Shown here one piece after another: positions 35,388 through 44,308 of a DNA stretch of 64,000 bases (its first letter is position 1; each line of letters starts with the position of its first letter). A program made the translations under genes and the position numbers. The stretch is from JAJOKK01 sp965370555 (GTDB lineage: Bacteria > Bipolaricaulota > Bipolaricaulia > UBA7950 > UBA9294), in assembly GCA_965370555.1 (NCBI GenBank), contig CBDUVB010000004.1:31682-95681 (forward strand). The letters run 5' to 3'. The notes beneath the pieces were generated by a model. The model saw nothing but the letters and a program-made list of their open reading frames with translations. It was not told where the DNA came from and did not search any database.

Positions 35388-36893
35388 TCACAACGACAAA
35401 GAGAGAAGTCTCTCCTTGGAGAAGTCAGCCTTATTAAGCGTTCCGGTTACTTTCCCATCACGCATGACAACAATTCTATCACACATTCGTATAGTTGCCT
35501 CGATGTCCGATGAAACCAAGATAACGCCGCTGTCTTTGCCACAAAACGCACGAAGTATGGCATGGACCTCGAATTTAGCTCCGACGTCAATCCCCGCGGT
35601 TGGTTCATCAGCAATCAGCACCTTCGGATTGGTCAAGAGCCATTTTGCGAGACATACTTTTTGCTGGTTTCCTCCGCTCAAAGTAGCCACACGCTGCTTG
35701 GTAGACCTAGTCACTACATTCAGCTTCCTGCTCCAAAACGTGCCTTCTTTCTCAATGACTCCATGTTGCAGCATCCCCCTTCTTATGAAACGACTAAGAA
35801 CGGCGGACACGATGTTCTGCTCAATGGTCATATCAAGGAACAGGCCTTGTTCACGTCTGTCCTGGGGAAGATACCCAATACCCAACCTCATAGCATCCCT
35901 AAGACCTCTAATTCGAATTGGAGTCCCTTCCAAGTTGAGCTCACCTCTTTGCGGGGTTTCCAGACCGAATAGGCACCTGGCCACCTCTTTTACACCGGAC
36001 CCAAGCAAACCGAAAAAGCCCAGTATTTCTCCTCGATGAAGCTGGAAACTCACGTCAGAGAAGGAGCTATACACAGTCATAGAACGAACATCTAGAAGGC
36101 TTCCGCTTTCATCGTTGACGGAGGGGGGCATCGTTTCTCGTTCCTCGAAGTGATCTAACTGTTCCTGTCCCACCTGCAACCTGATGATCTGGTCCCGAGA
36201 GGTAGTCTCGGTTTTGTAGGTTCCTACATACCTCCCGTCCCGAAGAACGGTGATGCGGTCAGAGATCTCGAATACTTCATCGAGCCGATGCGTGATGTAG
36301 ATAATTGTCGTGCCAGCATCACGCAGCTTTCTCAGAAGCCGGAACAGCTCCTGGACTTCCTTCGCGGGCAATGTAGAGGTGGGCTCGTCCAGGATGAGAA
36401 TCTTAGCTTCCTGACGAAGCGCTTTCGCGATCTCAACAATTTGTTTTTGCGCCACGTTCAGATTCTCCACCATCGTGCCAGGATCCGCGGCTACCCTAAG
36501 CACTTCCAGCAGTTCTTTGCTTCGCTGATTCATCGTTCGGTAATCGATTAATCCTAGTCTAGAGGTTGGTTCACTGCCGGCAAAGACGTTTTCACTCAGT
36601 GTCAGATCGTTTGCCAGACTGAACTCTTGGTAGACCATGTGAATCCCAGCCGACATTGCGTCAGCGTAACTACTGAAGGAAATTGGATGGCCTTCAATAT
36701 GAATCTCGCCTTGTCTTAGAACATAGTTCCCGGTGAGCAGCTTCATCAGCGTACTCTTGCCCGCACCGTTTTCACCAACAATAGCATGGATCTCACCAGG
36801 ATCGATGGAAAAGGAGACATGATCGAGAGCGCGCACTCCCGGGAAGCCTTTTGTCACATCCACGAACCGGATAATCTCACTCGGCGCAACCAT
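35388..36893 (-). CDS. Sugar ABC importer ATPase with two nucleotide-binding domains (locus II)
   Basis: 501 residues from the ATG at 36893, preceded by GGTGAGG. Domain 1 has GENGAGKSTL and ILILDEPTS with an altered signature (LNVAQKQIVEIAKAL). Domain 2 has GLLGSGVKEVA, TLSGGNQQKV and VLIADEPTAGID. It powers the importer made with the permease at 40661 and the binding protein at 39544, although its gene is separated from them by four metabolic genes. Its start overlaps the end of the PfkB kinase gene. Confidence 0.87.
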   Translation of the reverse strand: MVAPSEIIRFVDVTKGFPGVRALDHVSFSIDPGEIHAIVGENGAGKSTLMKLLTGNYVLRQGEIHIEGHPISFSSYADAMSAGIHMVYQEFSLANDLTLSENVFAGSEPTSRLGLIDYRTMNQRSKELLEVLRVAADPGTMVENLNVAQKQIVEIAKALRQEAKILILDEPTSTLPAKEVQELFRLLRKLRDAGTTIIYITHRLDEVFEISDRITVLRDGRYVGTYKTETTSRDQIIRLQVGQEQLDHFEERETMPPSVNDESGSLLDVRSMTVYSSFSDVSFQLHRGEILGFFGLLGSGVKEVARCLFGLETPQRGELNLEGTPIRIRGLRDAMRLGIGYLPQDRREQGLFLDMTIEQNIVSAVLSRFIRRGMLQHGVIEKEGTFWSRKLNVVTRSTKQRVATLSGGNQQKVCLAKWLLTNPKVLIADEPTAGIDVGAKFEVHAILRAFCGKDSGVILVSSDIEATIRMCDRIVVMRDGKVTGTLNKADFSKERLLSLSL

Positions 36894-37881
36894 GTTGATC
36901 CTCACCTGATTGTCCAGTGCTCATTAGTCTCTCTATTGAAGAAAGCGATGCTTCCCCGAAGTTCTCCGGGCTTGTGCAGCACAGTGCCCCACAGGCATTC
37001 GCAAAACGCGCGATCCTCGTTTCCGACCAGCCATTGATGTACCCGAACGCAAAGCCAGCGTGGAATGCATCGCCAGCACCAGTTGTATCCACCACCTTGA
37101 CCTTAAAGCCGGGGACCATTATCTCAGAGCGCTCGTTACGGATCAGGCAGCCATCCGGCCCCAGCGTGACCGCAACAAGGCAAGGCCCGGCTCCAAGGAA
37201 TCGACCGGCAATCGCGCTTGGATCCGAGAGCTCTGTGTATTCTTCCATTGCAATGTACGAACCCGACAGCGCGTCGCACAATCGAACCACTTCCCCCACT
37301 TGCTCTTTGGTCCCAAACCCCCCGGTCCCTGGACAAGCGGCGGAATCGAAATCGAGAATCACCTGCACCCCATTCTGTTTTGCGATAGTAGCCGCAGCCA
37401 AGACACTATCGAGCGGAAATTGACTCACCTCGACCAGAAGGAAGCTTGCCTTCGATATGGGGGCAGCAAAGCAACTAGTAACTTGCTCGGGAGTGATCCG
37501 AACCGTATCTCCCAAATCGCAGTAACCAGTGCGTTCACCAGAAGGGTCTGTGAGAACCCAGCAGTAAGAGGATATTCCCTCAGTCAGTACTCTCACATGG
37601 CTTGTCATTACGTGCACCTTCTTGAGGGCCTTAAGGAGGGCGTTCCCAATCTCATCATCTCCCAACACCCCCAACCATGCAACTCTCAAGCCTAGTCGGG
37701 CAAGCTGGGCAAGGGAGTCCACAGTAACCCCACCTGGTCGGACGGTCATCTTGCTGATCGATCCCTTCTCGCCCGGGCCCAGGATTCTTGGGACACGAGC
37801 CATGTAGGCCATTACACAATTTCCTAAACCCACAACTTCGCTCTTCCCACAATCTTTGCTTTCGACCCTCTCAGATACCAT
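36877..37881 (-). CDS. PfkB-family carbohydrate kinase
   Basis: 334 residues with the ribokinase fold. The N-terminal part has VVGLGNCVMAYMAR and the GGVTVDSLAQLARLG substrate region; the catalytic base and anion hole are in VDTTGAGDAFHAGFAFG. It phosphorylates a sugar or sugar acid. AAGGAG is ten bases ahead of the ATG. It overlaps the ATPase gene downstream and follows a transaldolase-like gene, so it probably makes the phosphorylated substrate for one of the aldolases of locus II. Confidence 0.85.
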   Translation of the reverse strand: MVSERVESKDCGKSEVVGLGNCVMAYMARVPRILGPGEKGSISKMTVRPGGVTVDSLAQLARLGLRVAWLGVLGDDEIGNALLKALKKVHVMTSHVRVLTEGISSYCWVLTDPSGERTGYCDLGDTVRITPEQVTSCFAAPISKASFLLVEVSQFPLDSVLAAATIAKQNGVQVILDFDSAACPGTGGFGTKEQVGEVVRLCDALSGSYIAMEEYTELSDPSAIAGRFLGAGPCLVAVTLGPDGCLIRNERSEIMVPGFKVKVVDTTGAGDAFHAGFAFGYINGWSETRIARFANACGALCCTSPENFGEASLSSIERLMSTGQSGEDQHGCAE

Positions 37882-37969
37882 CCTTATTTACAACTCCTTC
37901 ATTTGTGCACGACACAAAATCTCTGTCACATGCCTCACCAGCTAAGTCTTGGGCCTATCGAAAATCAAC

Positions 37970-38620
37970 TCAGGGTTCCTGCCATGAGACGCTGTCTTCG
38001 TAGAAACGCTCAGCTGCGCGGCGAGCCCGTCGATCTGCGCAGATTTCTTGCACCACCTCTAATTTGACAGCCCCAAAGTGCGCTCCCGCTTTCCAGGCTG
38101 CGTATAGGTCATGTGTATTTCGGATGCTCGCCACCACAACCCGAATTGAAAGGTCGTGTATTCTCGTTAGATCAACGACATCTCGCACAACCTGTTCAGC
38201 ATCTCCTCCACAATCCCGTATGCGGGCCAAATAAGGAGCGACAAAGCTCGCTCCAGCCCGAGCAGCTAGTAACGCTTCGTTAGCTGAGAAGACAGCCGTC
38301 GCTGCGGTTCGAATTTGATCTTTTGAAAGGATGTAGATTGCTCGAATCCCGGCTTCAGTAGCGGGTATCTTTACAATGACCCGAGCTGGGTTGATCGCAG
38401 AGAAAGTCCGGGCTTCTTTGAGGATCTCCGATGTGCTCAAACTAGCTACCTGGACAAAAACGGGGTCTGGAATTATGTTGAGAACCTGTTTTAGCATCGC
38501 CTCAGTCCTAACACGTTTTTTCGCCACAACAGAAGGATTGCTGGCCACACCGCTGAAGACCCCAAAAGTGTAACCCTCTCGTATCTCTTCAATATCCGCT
38601 GAGATAAGGAGCAGCTTCAT
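37970..38620 (-). CDS. Transaldolase / fructose-6-phosphate aldolase-like protein
   Basis: 216 residues, the short form seen in MipB/TalC-type proteins. The Schiff-base lysine is Lys84 (VIVKIPAT); GVASNPSVV matches the substrate loop and AGASFVAPYLARI the later barrel strand. It transfers or releases a dihydroxyacetone unit. GAGGAGGGG precedes the ATG. In this operon, with a kinase and two DeoC pairs, it gives a third kind of class I aldolase. Confidence 0.85.
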   Translation of the reverse strand: MKLLLISADIEEIREGYTFGVFSGVASNPSVVAKKRVRTEAMLKQVLNIIPDPVFVQVASLSTSEILKEARTFSAINPARVIVKIPATEAGIRAIYILSKDQIRTAATAVFSANEALLAARAGASFVAPYLARIRDCGGDAEQVVRDVVDLTRIHDLSIRVVVASIRNTHDLYAAWKAGAHFGAVKLEVVQEICADRRARRAAERFYEDSVSWQEP

Positions 38621-38659
38621 CTCCCCTCCTCATGACGATCCGTAGACTGGACCAAGGAG

Positions 38660-39433
38660 CTAGGCCGATTCCGCAAGGACGTCCCCTTCTTTGAACGAGC
38701 GGAGGAAGTCTGCCACTCTGACCACAGCTTCCTTGACTAGCCGTTCCCCCTTCTGCGAGGTCGCGAGCGTCGGATCCCCTATAACTCCAGAACGGCTGTA
38801 CTTTGAGAACTTCCTCGGAATCGAAATTTTGGGCGGCGTAACAATGTCAAGCCAGCTAAACTTCGATCTGGGGAAACTAATCTCTTTAACAGCCTTTTCA
38901 ATTCTCATGCCCTCAAAATTAAGAAATAGAGCGATAGACGTTTCGAACTCACCCGCGTGTGACATGCCACCTGGAAACTCTGACTCTCGGATCTCCTCAG
39001 CAACGTCTGAAATCAGATCGTAGTAACTCGTTGCCGCACAGAGTGCTTCGGTACGCTCGGCAAGCATGTGTGCGGCGGCGGAAAGCGCCGGTTTGTTCCA
39101 GCCATGGCCGTTCAAAAGCACTACCCTGCAAAATCCTGTCTTGACAAGGCTTTCACATACATCAAGTAAATAGTGTGTTAAAGTTATCAGCTTTACAGAG
39201 ACCGTTCCAGGAAACATGAGCTCTTTTTCGTTGTATCCAAAACTTACCGTCGGAGCCACAATATCCCCCGTAACTTCAGTCGCCTGTGTAGCAATATATT
39301 CAACGATAAGACTATCGGTTCCAACAGGGAGATGAGGACCATGCTGTTCAATTGACCCCACCGGGACAACCATTATTGCATTTCTTCTAAGTGCCGCTTC
39401 GACATCTTGCGATGTCAGAGCAACCAATCTCAT
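38660..39433 (-). CDS. Creatininase-family metal-dependent hydrolase
   Basis: 257 residues from the ATG at 39433 behind AAGGAGG. Metal-binding motifs of the family are visible: VPVGSIEQHGPHLPVGTD, LLNGHGWNKPAL and HAGEFETS. Known members hydrolyse cyclic amides, formamides or related bonds. With an importer on one side and a transaldolase on the other, a cyclic amide or lactone derived from the imported compound is a possible substrate. Confidence 0.82.
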   Translation of the reverse strand: MRLVALTSQDVEAALRRNAIMVVPVGSIEQHGPHLPVGTDSLIVEYIATQATEVTGDIVAPTVSFGYNEKELMFPGTVSVKLITLTHYLLDVCESLVKTGFCRVVLLNGHGWNKPALSAAAHMLAERTEALCAATSYYDLISDVAEEIRESEFPGGMSHAGEFETSIALFLNFEGMRIEKAVKEISFPRSKFSWLDIVTPPKISIPRKFSKYSRSGVIGDPTLATSQKGERLVKEAVVRVADFLRSFKEGDVLAESA

Positions 39434-39484
39434 GAAACCTCCTTCCAAGATTCGGTTTCTAAGAACAATCTAGCAGTTCTCTGG

Positions 39485-39523
39485 CGGTGGTGGAGGCTGG
39501 CTAAAAGCCAGTCTCCACCACCG
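39485..39523 (-). terminator. Strong hairpin after the locus II binding-protein gene
   Basis: An 18-bp stem (39485-39502 with 39506-39523) with one mismatch and a three-base loop, about 20 bases after the binding-protein stop. There is no T run, so partial termination or message protection is likely. Confidence 0.7.
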
Positions 39524-39543
39524 TGACCATACACTCAGTTACG

Positions 39544-40539
39544 TTACTCCGTCCCTCCAAGGTATCCTTCTATATTCTCTTGCGTGACAACCATGCAACC
39601 GGGATCAATGTACACAGGAGTTGGAGCAACACCCAATGTATCCCAATCTTCATCGGGGTTGTGAAGCCAAGAACTGTGCACAGCATTGTATGCTGCTACT
39701 ACTGCCCAAAAGCCCATGTTGTAAACGTTCTGCACAACCAAAGCATCAATTGTCCCTTCTTTAAGTAACTGAAGGGCTGGTGATGTTGCATCCATCGACA
39801 CACCAGCGATTCTATCCACGGTGCCTGTTTCTACAAGGGCTGCACCAATTGCGATAGCAGCAGTAGCATGAGCACCGTATATTCCTACAAGATTAGGATG
39901 TGATGCGATCAACTGCATCAACTGTGTCTGTCCCAACTGCGCTTGGCCCTCGTCGTTAATGCGCGCGATTACCTCAAGGTCGGGGTATTTCTCCTCGACT
40001 TGCTTTGTAAAACCATTAGCGCGAAGTTCAAGATTGCCCCCACCAGGCACATACTCTATGACGACCTCACCCGAGATCTCTCCCGTTTTTCTAAGGACAG
40101 CTTCCGCCAACGCGTCTGCAGCCATTCTCCCAAGTTTCTCCTGATCAGATCCAATAAAGCAAAATCTTTTGCTTTCAGGACTGTCAGCATCTGTAATAAC
40201 TACGGCAATCCCCCTCTCAACAGCCTGATTGTGAACGTACAAGACTCCCTCTGGAGTCGCTGCTGCAGCTCCTGAAGTAATTATGGCATCTGGGCCCAAA
40301 GCAATCACGTACTCAATAGATTTTACCACCCCTTCGGCTGTGTAATCAAGTGAACCTGTGACTTTGATATCCACTCCCAGCCATTCTCCAGCATCTTTCG
40401 CCCCTTTGATCTCAGGCTTCCAGTAGTCATGCTCCGGCCAGACGAAAACGAGATAGTACGTTTCGCTTGCGAAAGCCCAACCCCCAAACAACGCTAATAG
40501 ACATGCAAAAGCTGTTAGATAAAGCGCAATTTTTTTCAT
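39544..40539 (-). CDS. Periplasmic sugar-binding protein (locus II)
   Basis: 331 residues from the ATG at 40539 behind GGAGG. Signal peptide MKKIALYLTAFACLLALFGG with cleavage near FASE. Type 1 periplasmic-binding fold: VFVWPEHDYWKPEIKGAKDA, then GPDAIITSG and GIAVVITDAD. It serves the permease gene just upstream in the operon. No lipobox. Confidence 0.87.
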   Translation of the reverse strand: MKKIALYLTAFACLLALFGGWAFASETYYLVFVWPEHDYWKPEIKGAKDAGEWLGVDIKVTGSLDYTAEGVVKSIEYVIALGPDAIITSGAAAATPEGVLYVHNQAVERGIAVVITDADSPESKRFCFIGSDQEKLGRMAADALAEAVLRKTGEISGEVVIEYVPGGGNLELRANGFTKQVEEKYPDLEVIARINDEGQAQLGQTQLMQLIASHPNLVGIYGAHATAAIAIGAALVETGTVDRIAGVSMDATSPALQLLKEGTIDALVVQNVYNMGFWAVVAAYNAVHSSWLHNPDEDWDTLGVAPTPVYIDPGCMVVTQENIEGYLGGTE

Positions 40540-40660
40540 GCTACTTCCTCCTTTCGTAAAAGAAAATCTCACTTACGCCTCCCTACTTGCGACAATCATT
40601 CTTGATCTGCAATCACCTCCTTCCTCATGTTTGTAATTCTCCACCTATATACCCCCAGCC

Positions 40661-41707
40661 TTATCTCGCCATGGCCTCTCGGCGTTTGGACAAAATCTTG
40701 TCTACTACAACAGCAAGAAGTAGGAACGAACCAAGAACCACTTTCTGCCACACAACGGATACGCCTAACAGAATCAACGCATTATTCACTAGACCCATGA
40801 AGAGCACGCCAAGACTTGCCCCAAGAATGGTCCCTCTACCTCCGTCTAAACTGACACCGCCGATCAGCGCTCCAGCAATCACTCGAAATTCGGTTCCTAC
40901 TCCATAGTTAGGCTGAACCGAACTAAGCCGACTTGCCATGAGGACCCCGGCCAACGCAGCCAGCGAGCCTGAGATGACCATTGAAACGAAGCGGACGCGG
41001 TTTACCGCGATTCCAGAGAACCTGGCTGCATTCTCATTCGAGCCAACAAAGTAGAGCTGATGAAAGAAACGAACCTTCTTCATCAAGAAACTGAACACAG
41101 CAAGTATGACTAACATAATAACAATGGGAACTGGTATGGGCCCAAGCGTACCGCGGCCAAGAATACTGAAGACCTTAGGGAAGCCGGTAACTGGTACTCC
41201 CCTCGTAATAACAAAGGCTAAACCTCTGGCCACGTTGAACATGCCAAGGGTGACAATGATCGCCTTTATACCCAGCTTGGTCACAAAGAAACCATTAGCG
41301 CAACCAACTACGCCACCGGAACCAATTGCAAGAAGCACCGCCAAGAATGGATTCATACCTGCTCGAATGAGGGTCCCCACTACAGCTGCCCCTAGCCCAA
41401 GCACAGAGCCCACAGAGATATCCAAGCCTCCCAGAATGAGGCCCATCGTCACGCCCACCACGATGATTGCGTCAAGAGAGATCCCAACAAAGAGGGCTCT
41501 CAGATTCATGGAGGTAAGGAAAAACGGGCTCACCAAAGAGAGGCTAATAAATGCCAGCGCGATAACCAAGATGATCGCGGACTCCCTCATTCTCACTACA
41601 CGAGTGAAAGAAGTCTTCAACGACGTAGCGCCAGACGCAGCTTTTTCTTTCCACCTGTTAGAAGCAGATTTCTTTGGCATGCTGCCATTGCCGGACTGAT
41701 CCTCCAA
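40661..41707 (-). CDS. RbsC-type sugar ABC permease (locus II)
   Basis: 348 residues. The start is a TTG at 41707 with AAGGAGG seven bases upstream; an ATG at residue 10 has no ribosome-binding site. A positively charged N-terminal tail of ~35 residues precedes about ten membrane segments. GGLDISVGSVLG and GGVSLDGGRGTILGASLG are the family motifs. It lies directly behind the first DeoC pair of the operon. Confidence 0.87.
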   Translation of the reverse strand: MEDQSGNGSMPKKSASNRWKEKAASGATSLKTSFTRVVRMRESAIILVIALAFISLSLVSPFFLTSMNLRALFVGISLDAIIVVGVTMGLILGGLDISVGSVLGLGAAVVGTLIRAGMNPFLAVLLAIGSGGVVGCANGFFVTKLGIKAIIVTLGMFNVARGLAFVITRGVPVTGFPKVFSILGRGTLGPIPVPIVIMLVILAVFSFLMKKVRFFHQLYFVGSNENAARFSGIAVNRVRFVSMVISGSLAALAGVLMASRLSSVQPNYGVGTEFRVIAGALIGGVSLDGGRGTILGASLGVLFMGLVNNALILLGVSVVWQKVVLGSFLLLAVVVDKILSKRREAMAR

Positions 41708-41736
41708 GCTTTACCTCCTTATGTTGCTGTCTCCGT

Positions 41737-42405
41737 CTACAGATTTGAGATCAAGCACGATAACTTCGCGGCTGGGATCCCGATGAGTCCTGCTCCATGT
41801 CGAATAAGGGCTTCGATATCCGCGCCCAATTCGCCTGCGCAAACGGCTTTCAATAAAACAGAGTCACCCAACATCCTCCTCAACAGCGCAACCTCCTCTG
41901 TAGAAGGTCCTTGCTCGCTTAGGAATCCCGTCGATGTGCTGATATAGTCCACTTGCAGATCCATCGCTAACTTGCACAGGGCCTTCTTTTCTTCATTAGT
42001 TAGATGATCAATCTCCAAGACGAGTCCCGATACTTTCCCCCGGCAGACACTGACGAATCGCTCGATCTCTTCACCTATAAGCTTGTAATCGCCCTCAGCA
42101 AGCACGTCCGCGTTCAGGACCATCTCCGCCGCATTGGCCCCCCTCTCGAAGGCTTCTTCTGCCTCCAGTATCTTCGCCTCAATCGGCCACGCGCCAAATG
42201 GATAACCAATCAAAGCCGTTACACAGATACTCGCTCCCCTAAGTTGAGTGAGTACACGGGGTATGAGCTGAGGGGCCACACTGATGCCCGCTAACTCGTG
42301 CAGAGTAATCTCCTGGCAGTACCGCTCGAGTTCTGCGTATGAATTTCCCATTCCACTGACTATGACATCGGTGCGGCTACACCATTCGCGTCTGCTAGAG
42401 TGCAT
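41737..42405 (-). CDS. DeoC-family protein, type A, degenerate active site (locus II, proximal pair)
   Basis: 222 residues from the ATG at 42405, chosen so that the RTDV segment that replaces IDHT is included; a start at 42351 is possible. By alignment with type A proteins the Schiff-base lysine is Ser156 (YISTSTGF) and the relay aspartate is Glu94. Lys186 (LLKAVCAGELGA) keeps the second lysine but the GGIRT motif is lost. It overlaps its type B partner by 11 bases. It cannot use normal class I aldolase chemistry and may be structural, regulatory or a ligand sensor. Confidence 0.7.
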   Translation of the reverse strand: MHSSRREWCSRTDVIVSGMGNSYAELERYCQEITLHELAGISVAPQLIPRVLTQLRGASICVTALIGYPFGAWPIEAKILEAEEAFERGANAAEMVLNADVLAEGDYKLIGEEIERFVSVCRGKVSGLVLEIDHLTNEEKKALCKLAMDLQVDYISTSTGFLSEQGPSTEEVALLRRMLGDSVLLKAVCAGELGADIEALIRHGAGLIGIPAAKLSCLISNL

Positions 42406-43096
42406 CACATCGAATCCCATCCAATGCCAGCAGTTGGGAAGAGTCCCCGGAGTGGATACGATCCGCTCCGGCACTTAGCATAGCCGTGGCCTGTTCAGGT
42501 GTTCGGATGCCGCCCCCTGCCTCAATGCTAAGTACCTCCCCGAACTCTTTCTTGAGCAGAGCGACGGCGGCGACGGTTGTATTCCAACCATACCCCCACG
42601 AGGTACAGATTGGTTTCCCACCACCTCTTACAATCGCTTCGCACACCCTAATCTTCTCCTCATCATCCAGGATGGCTGTTTGAGGGACGAACACAAGTCG
42701 GATTGCTTTTGCAGCCTCTCCAATAAGTACCTTTACCTCTTCTTCAACTGATCGGTAGTCATGCGACTTCACCGCGCTGTAGTTGAGGCCAACATCCATC
42801 TCATCAACTCCCATTTCAATCGCTTCTTTGATGTGAACGACCTTGATCCTTGTTGTCATGGTTCCGAATGGATGTGCTGTTGGTACCCCAAGAGATATTG
42901 CACTTCTTTCGAGTAACTCTCGTGCCAATGGAACCCGCGTAAGATCGACAAACACGGCAGCAAAAGGATATTCTTTTGCCCATAGGATAAATCTACGGAG
43001 TTTCTCCTTAGTTATACCCGGGCTTATGAAAGCCAGCACCAGTTTATCAACAAACCTATAAATTAGTAACGCCTCCACATTCCGTTCATGCCACAT
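42395..43096 (-). CDS. DeoC-family protein, type B, degenerate active site (locus II, proximal pair)
   Basis: 233 residues. Type B traits: no IDHT, Asp101 kept, Glu192 in place of the second lysine (IEAGGGIRT), RIHSGDSS in the phosphate loop. The Schiff-base lysine is Cys164 (PICTSWGYGW); the reading of the codon as TGT is clear in the sequence. Neither member of this pair therefore has a Schiff-base lysine. It is the first gene of locus II, about 75 bases behind a consensus promoter. Confidence 0.75.
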   Translation of the reverse strand: MWHERNVEALLIYRFVDKLVLAFISPGITKEKLRRFILWAKEYPFAAVFVDLTRVPLARELLERSAISLGVPTAHPFGTMTTRIKVVHIKEAIEMGVDEMDVGLNYSAVKSHDYRSVEEEVKVLIGEAAKAIRLVFVPQTAILDDEEKIRVCEAIVRGGGKPICTSWGYGWNTTVAAVALLKKEFGEVLSIEAGGGIRTPEQATAMLSAGADRIHSGDSSQLLALDGIRCDAL

Positions 43097-43157
43097 GAAT
43101 TGGTCTCACCTAGCTACCATCTTACCAGCGCAAACGTTAAATTGCCATCCAGTAATG

Positions 43158-43177
43158 CTATAATGATGGACTAACAA
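43158..43177 (-). promoter_or_regulatory. Operator-like site at locus II promoter
   Basis: On the minus strand TTGTTA-N8-TTATAG begins one base after the -10 box. It is a degenerate match to the TTGTAA-N8-TTACAA sites at 31908 and 49763. Confidence 0.4.
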
Positions 43178-43178
43178 C

Positions 43179-43207
43179 ATTATATATTATTCCCATTACA
43201 TTGTCAA
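43179..43207 (-). promoter_or_regulatory. Consensus sigma70-type promoter of locus II
   Basis: TTGACA (43202-43207), exactly 17 bases, TATAAT (43179-43184): both boxes perfect. Drives the operon from 43096 to 33981. Confidence 0.85.
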
Positions 43208-43299
43208 GCAATCTGCCCCCGAAGACTTGTCCACCTGGAGTAAGAGAAACCAGTAGGATAGACGAGCAAGAAGACGATCATGGGATTAACGATGCAGAA

Positions 43300-43617
43300 A
43301 AGGCAGCCGGGGACAAGATCGCCAAGATCATCCTAGAAACGTGCTTGCTTACCGATGATGAAAAGATCAAAGCGTGTGAACTCGCAAAAGAGATCGGCTT
43401 GGATTTCGTGAAAACGTCCACCGGCTACAAGAAAGGAGCGACCATTCCGGATGTCAAGCTCATGCATGAAACAGTAGCCCCTCAACTTAAGGTTAAGGCT
43501 GCCGGCGGCATAAGAACGTTGGAGGATGCCTTGGCAATGATCGAAGCAGGGGCTTCGCGCCTTGGCACCAGCGCGGGCGTCGCATTGATAGAGACCTACG
43601 ACAGGCGATTTGGCTAA
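43300..43617 (+). pseudogene. 5'-truncated type A deoC copy
   Basis: Bases 43300-43583 are identical to 33409-33692 of the locus I deoC. The last 34 bases differ but still encode a fitting C terminus ([11 protein letters not shown]) and a stop at 43617. The first ~118 codons of a type A gene are missing; an open frame does continue upstream without similarity. It keeps both active-site lysine codons but lacks half of the barrel. It is convergent with the type B gene at 43624. Confidence 0.8.
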
Positions 43618-43623
43618 GGAGCC

Positions 43624-44277
43624 TTATTCTGCGTCTTCCAGCACTGAGTAAGGGGTCGACGTATGGATGAAGTTTGTCCCCAGTTCCAACAACTCAGCGG
43701 CCTGTGCCGTGGTCCGGATGCCACCCGAGGCTTCGATCGATAGATCGTTCCCAAACTCTCTTCTCAGAAGGGTGATATCCTCCGGCCTGCACAGGCTGCC
43801 ATGCCCGTTGGTTTTCACTGCGGTAACCCCCCCTTCTAAGATGACGTGGCAGACCTTCAATTTTTCTTCGTTGGTCAGAACGTACAACTGAGGAATCACG
43901 ATCACGTCGAGATTATCGCCCGCTGCCTCGACCATGCGCTTTATCTCATCCAAGACAGTGGAGAAATCGCCTGACTTTATCGCATTAAAATTAAGTGCCG
44001 GATTGATCTCGTCTGCACCTACTTTGATGGCGAACGCTATTTGATCAAGCCGTGTTTCTAGGGTCATTCCCCCAAGGGGATAAGAAACGGGAGCGGTGAG
44101 CAATACCTCAGTTCCCTCGAAGAGCTCTTTGGCAAGCTCGAGATAGGGTGCATCAACGGCGTAAGCGACAAACGGATATTGCTTCGCCCGTTCGATGGCC
44201 TGCCTGACCTCGTTTTCCGTCAAGTCTGTTCGCTGAATGCCCGTCTTGATCGTCCGTGCTAGAGCCTGTTTCTTCAT
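43624..44277 (-). CDS. DeoC-family aldolase, type B (locus III)
   Basis: 217 residues. Lys155 (AVKTNGHGSL) matches the Schiff-base lysine; Glu182 (IEASGGIRT) replaces the second lysine; the relay aspartate is Asn92 (DEINPALN). FIHTS stands in the phosphate loop. AAAGGAGAAGG precedes the ATG. Unlike the other pairs, this type B gene follows its type A partner, with a 31-base gap. Confidence 0.8.
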   Translation of the reverse strand: MKKQALARTIKTGIQRTDLTENEVRQAIERAKQYPFVAYAVDAPYLELAKELFEGTEVLLTAPVSYPLGGMTLETRLDQIAFAIKVGADEINPALNFNAIKSGDFSTVLDEIKRMVEAAGDNLDVIVIPQLYVLTNEEKLKVCHVILEGGVTAVKTNGHGSLCRPEDITLLRREFGNDLSIEASGGIRTTAQAAELLELGTNFIHTSTPYSVLEDAE

Positions 44278-44308
44278 TCCTTCTCCTTTGGTCAGATGCC
44301 GCTCGTCC

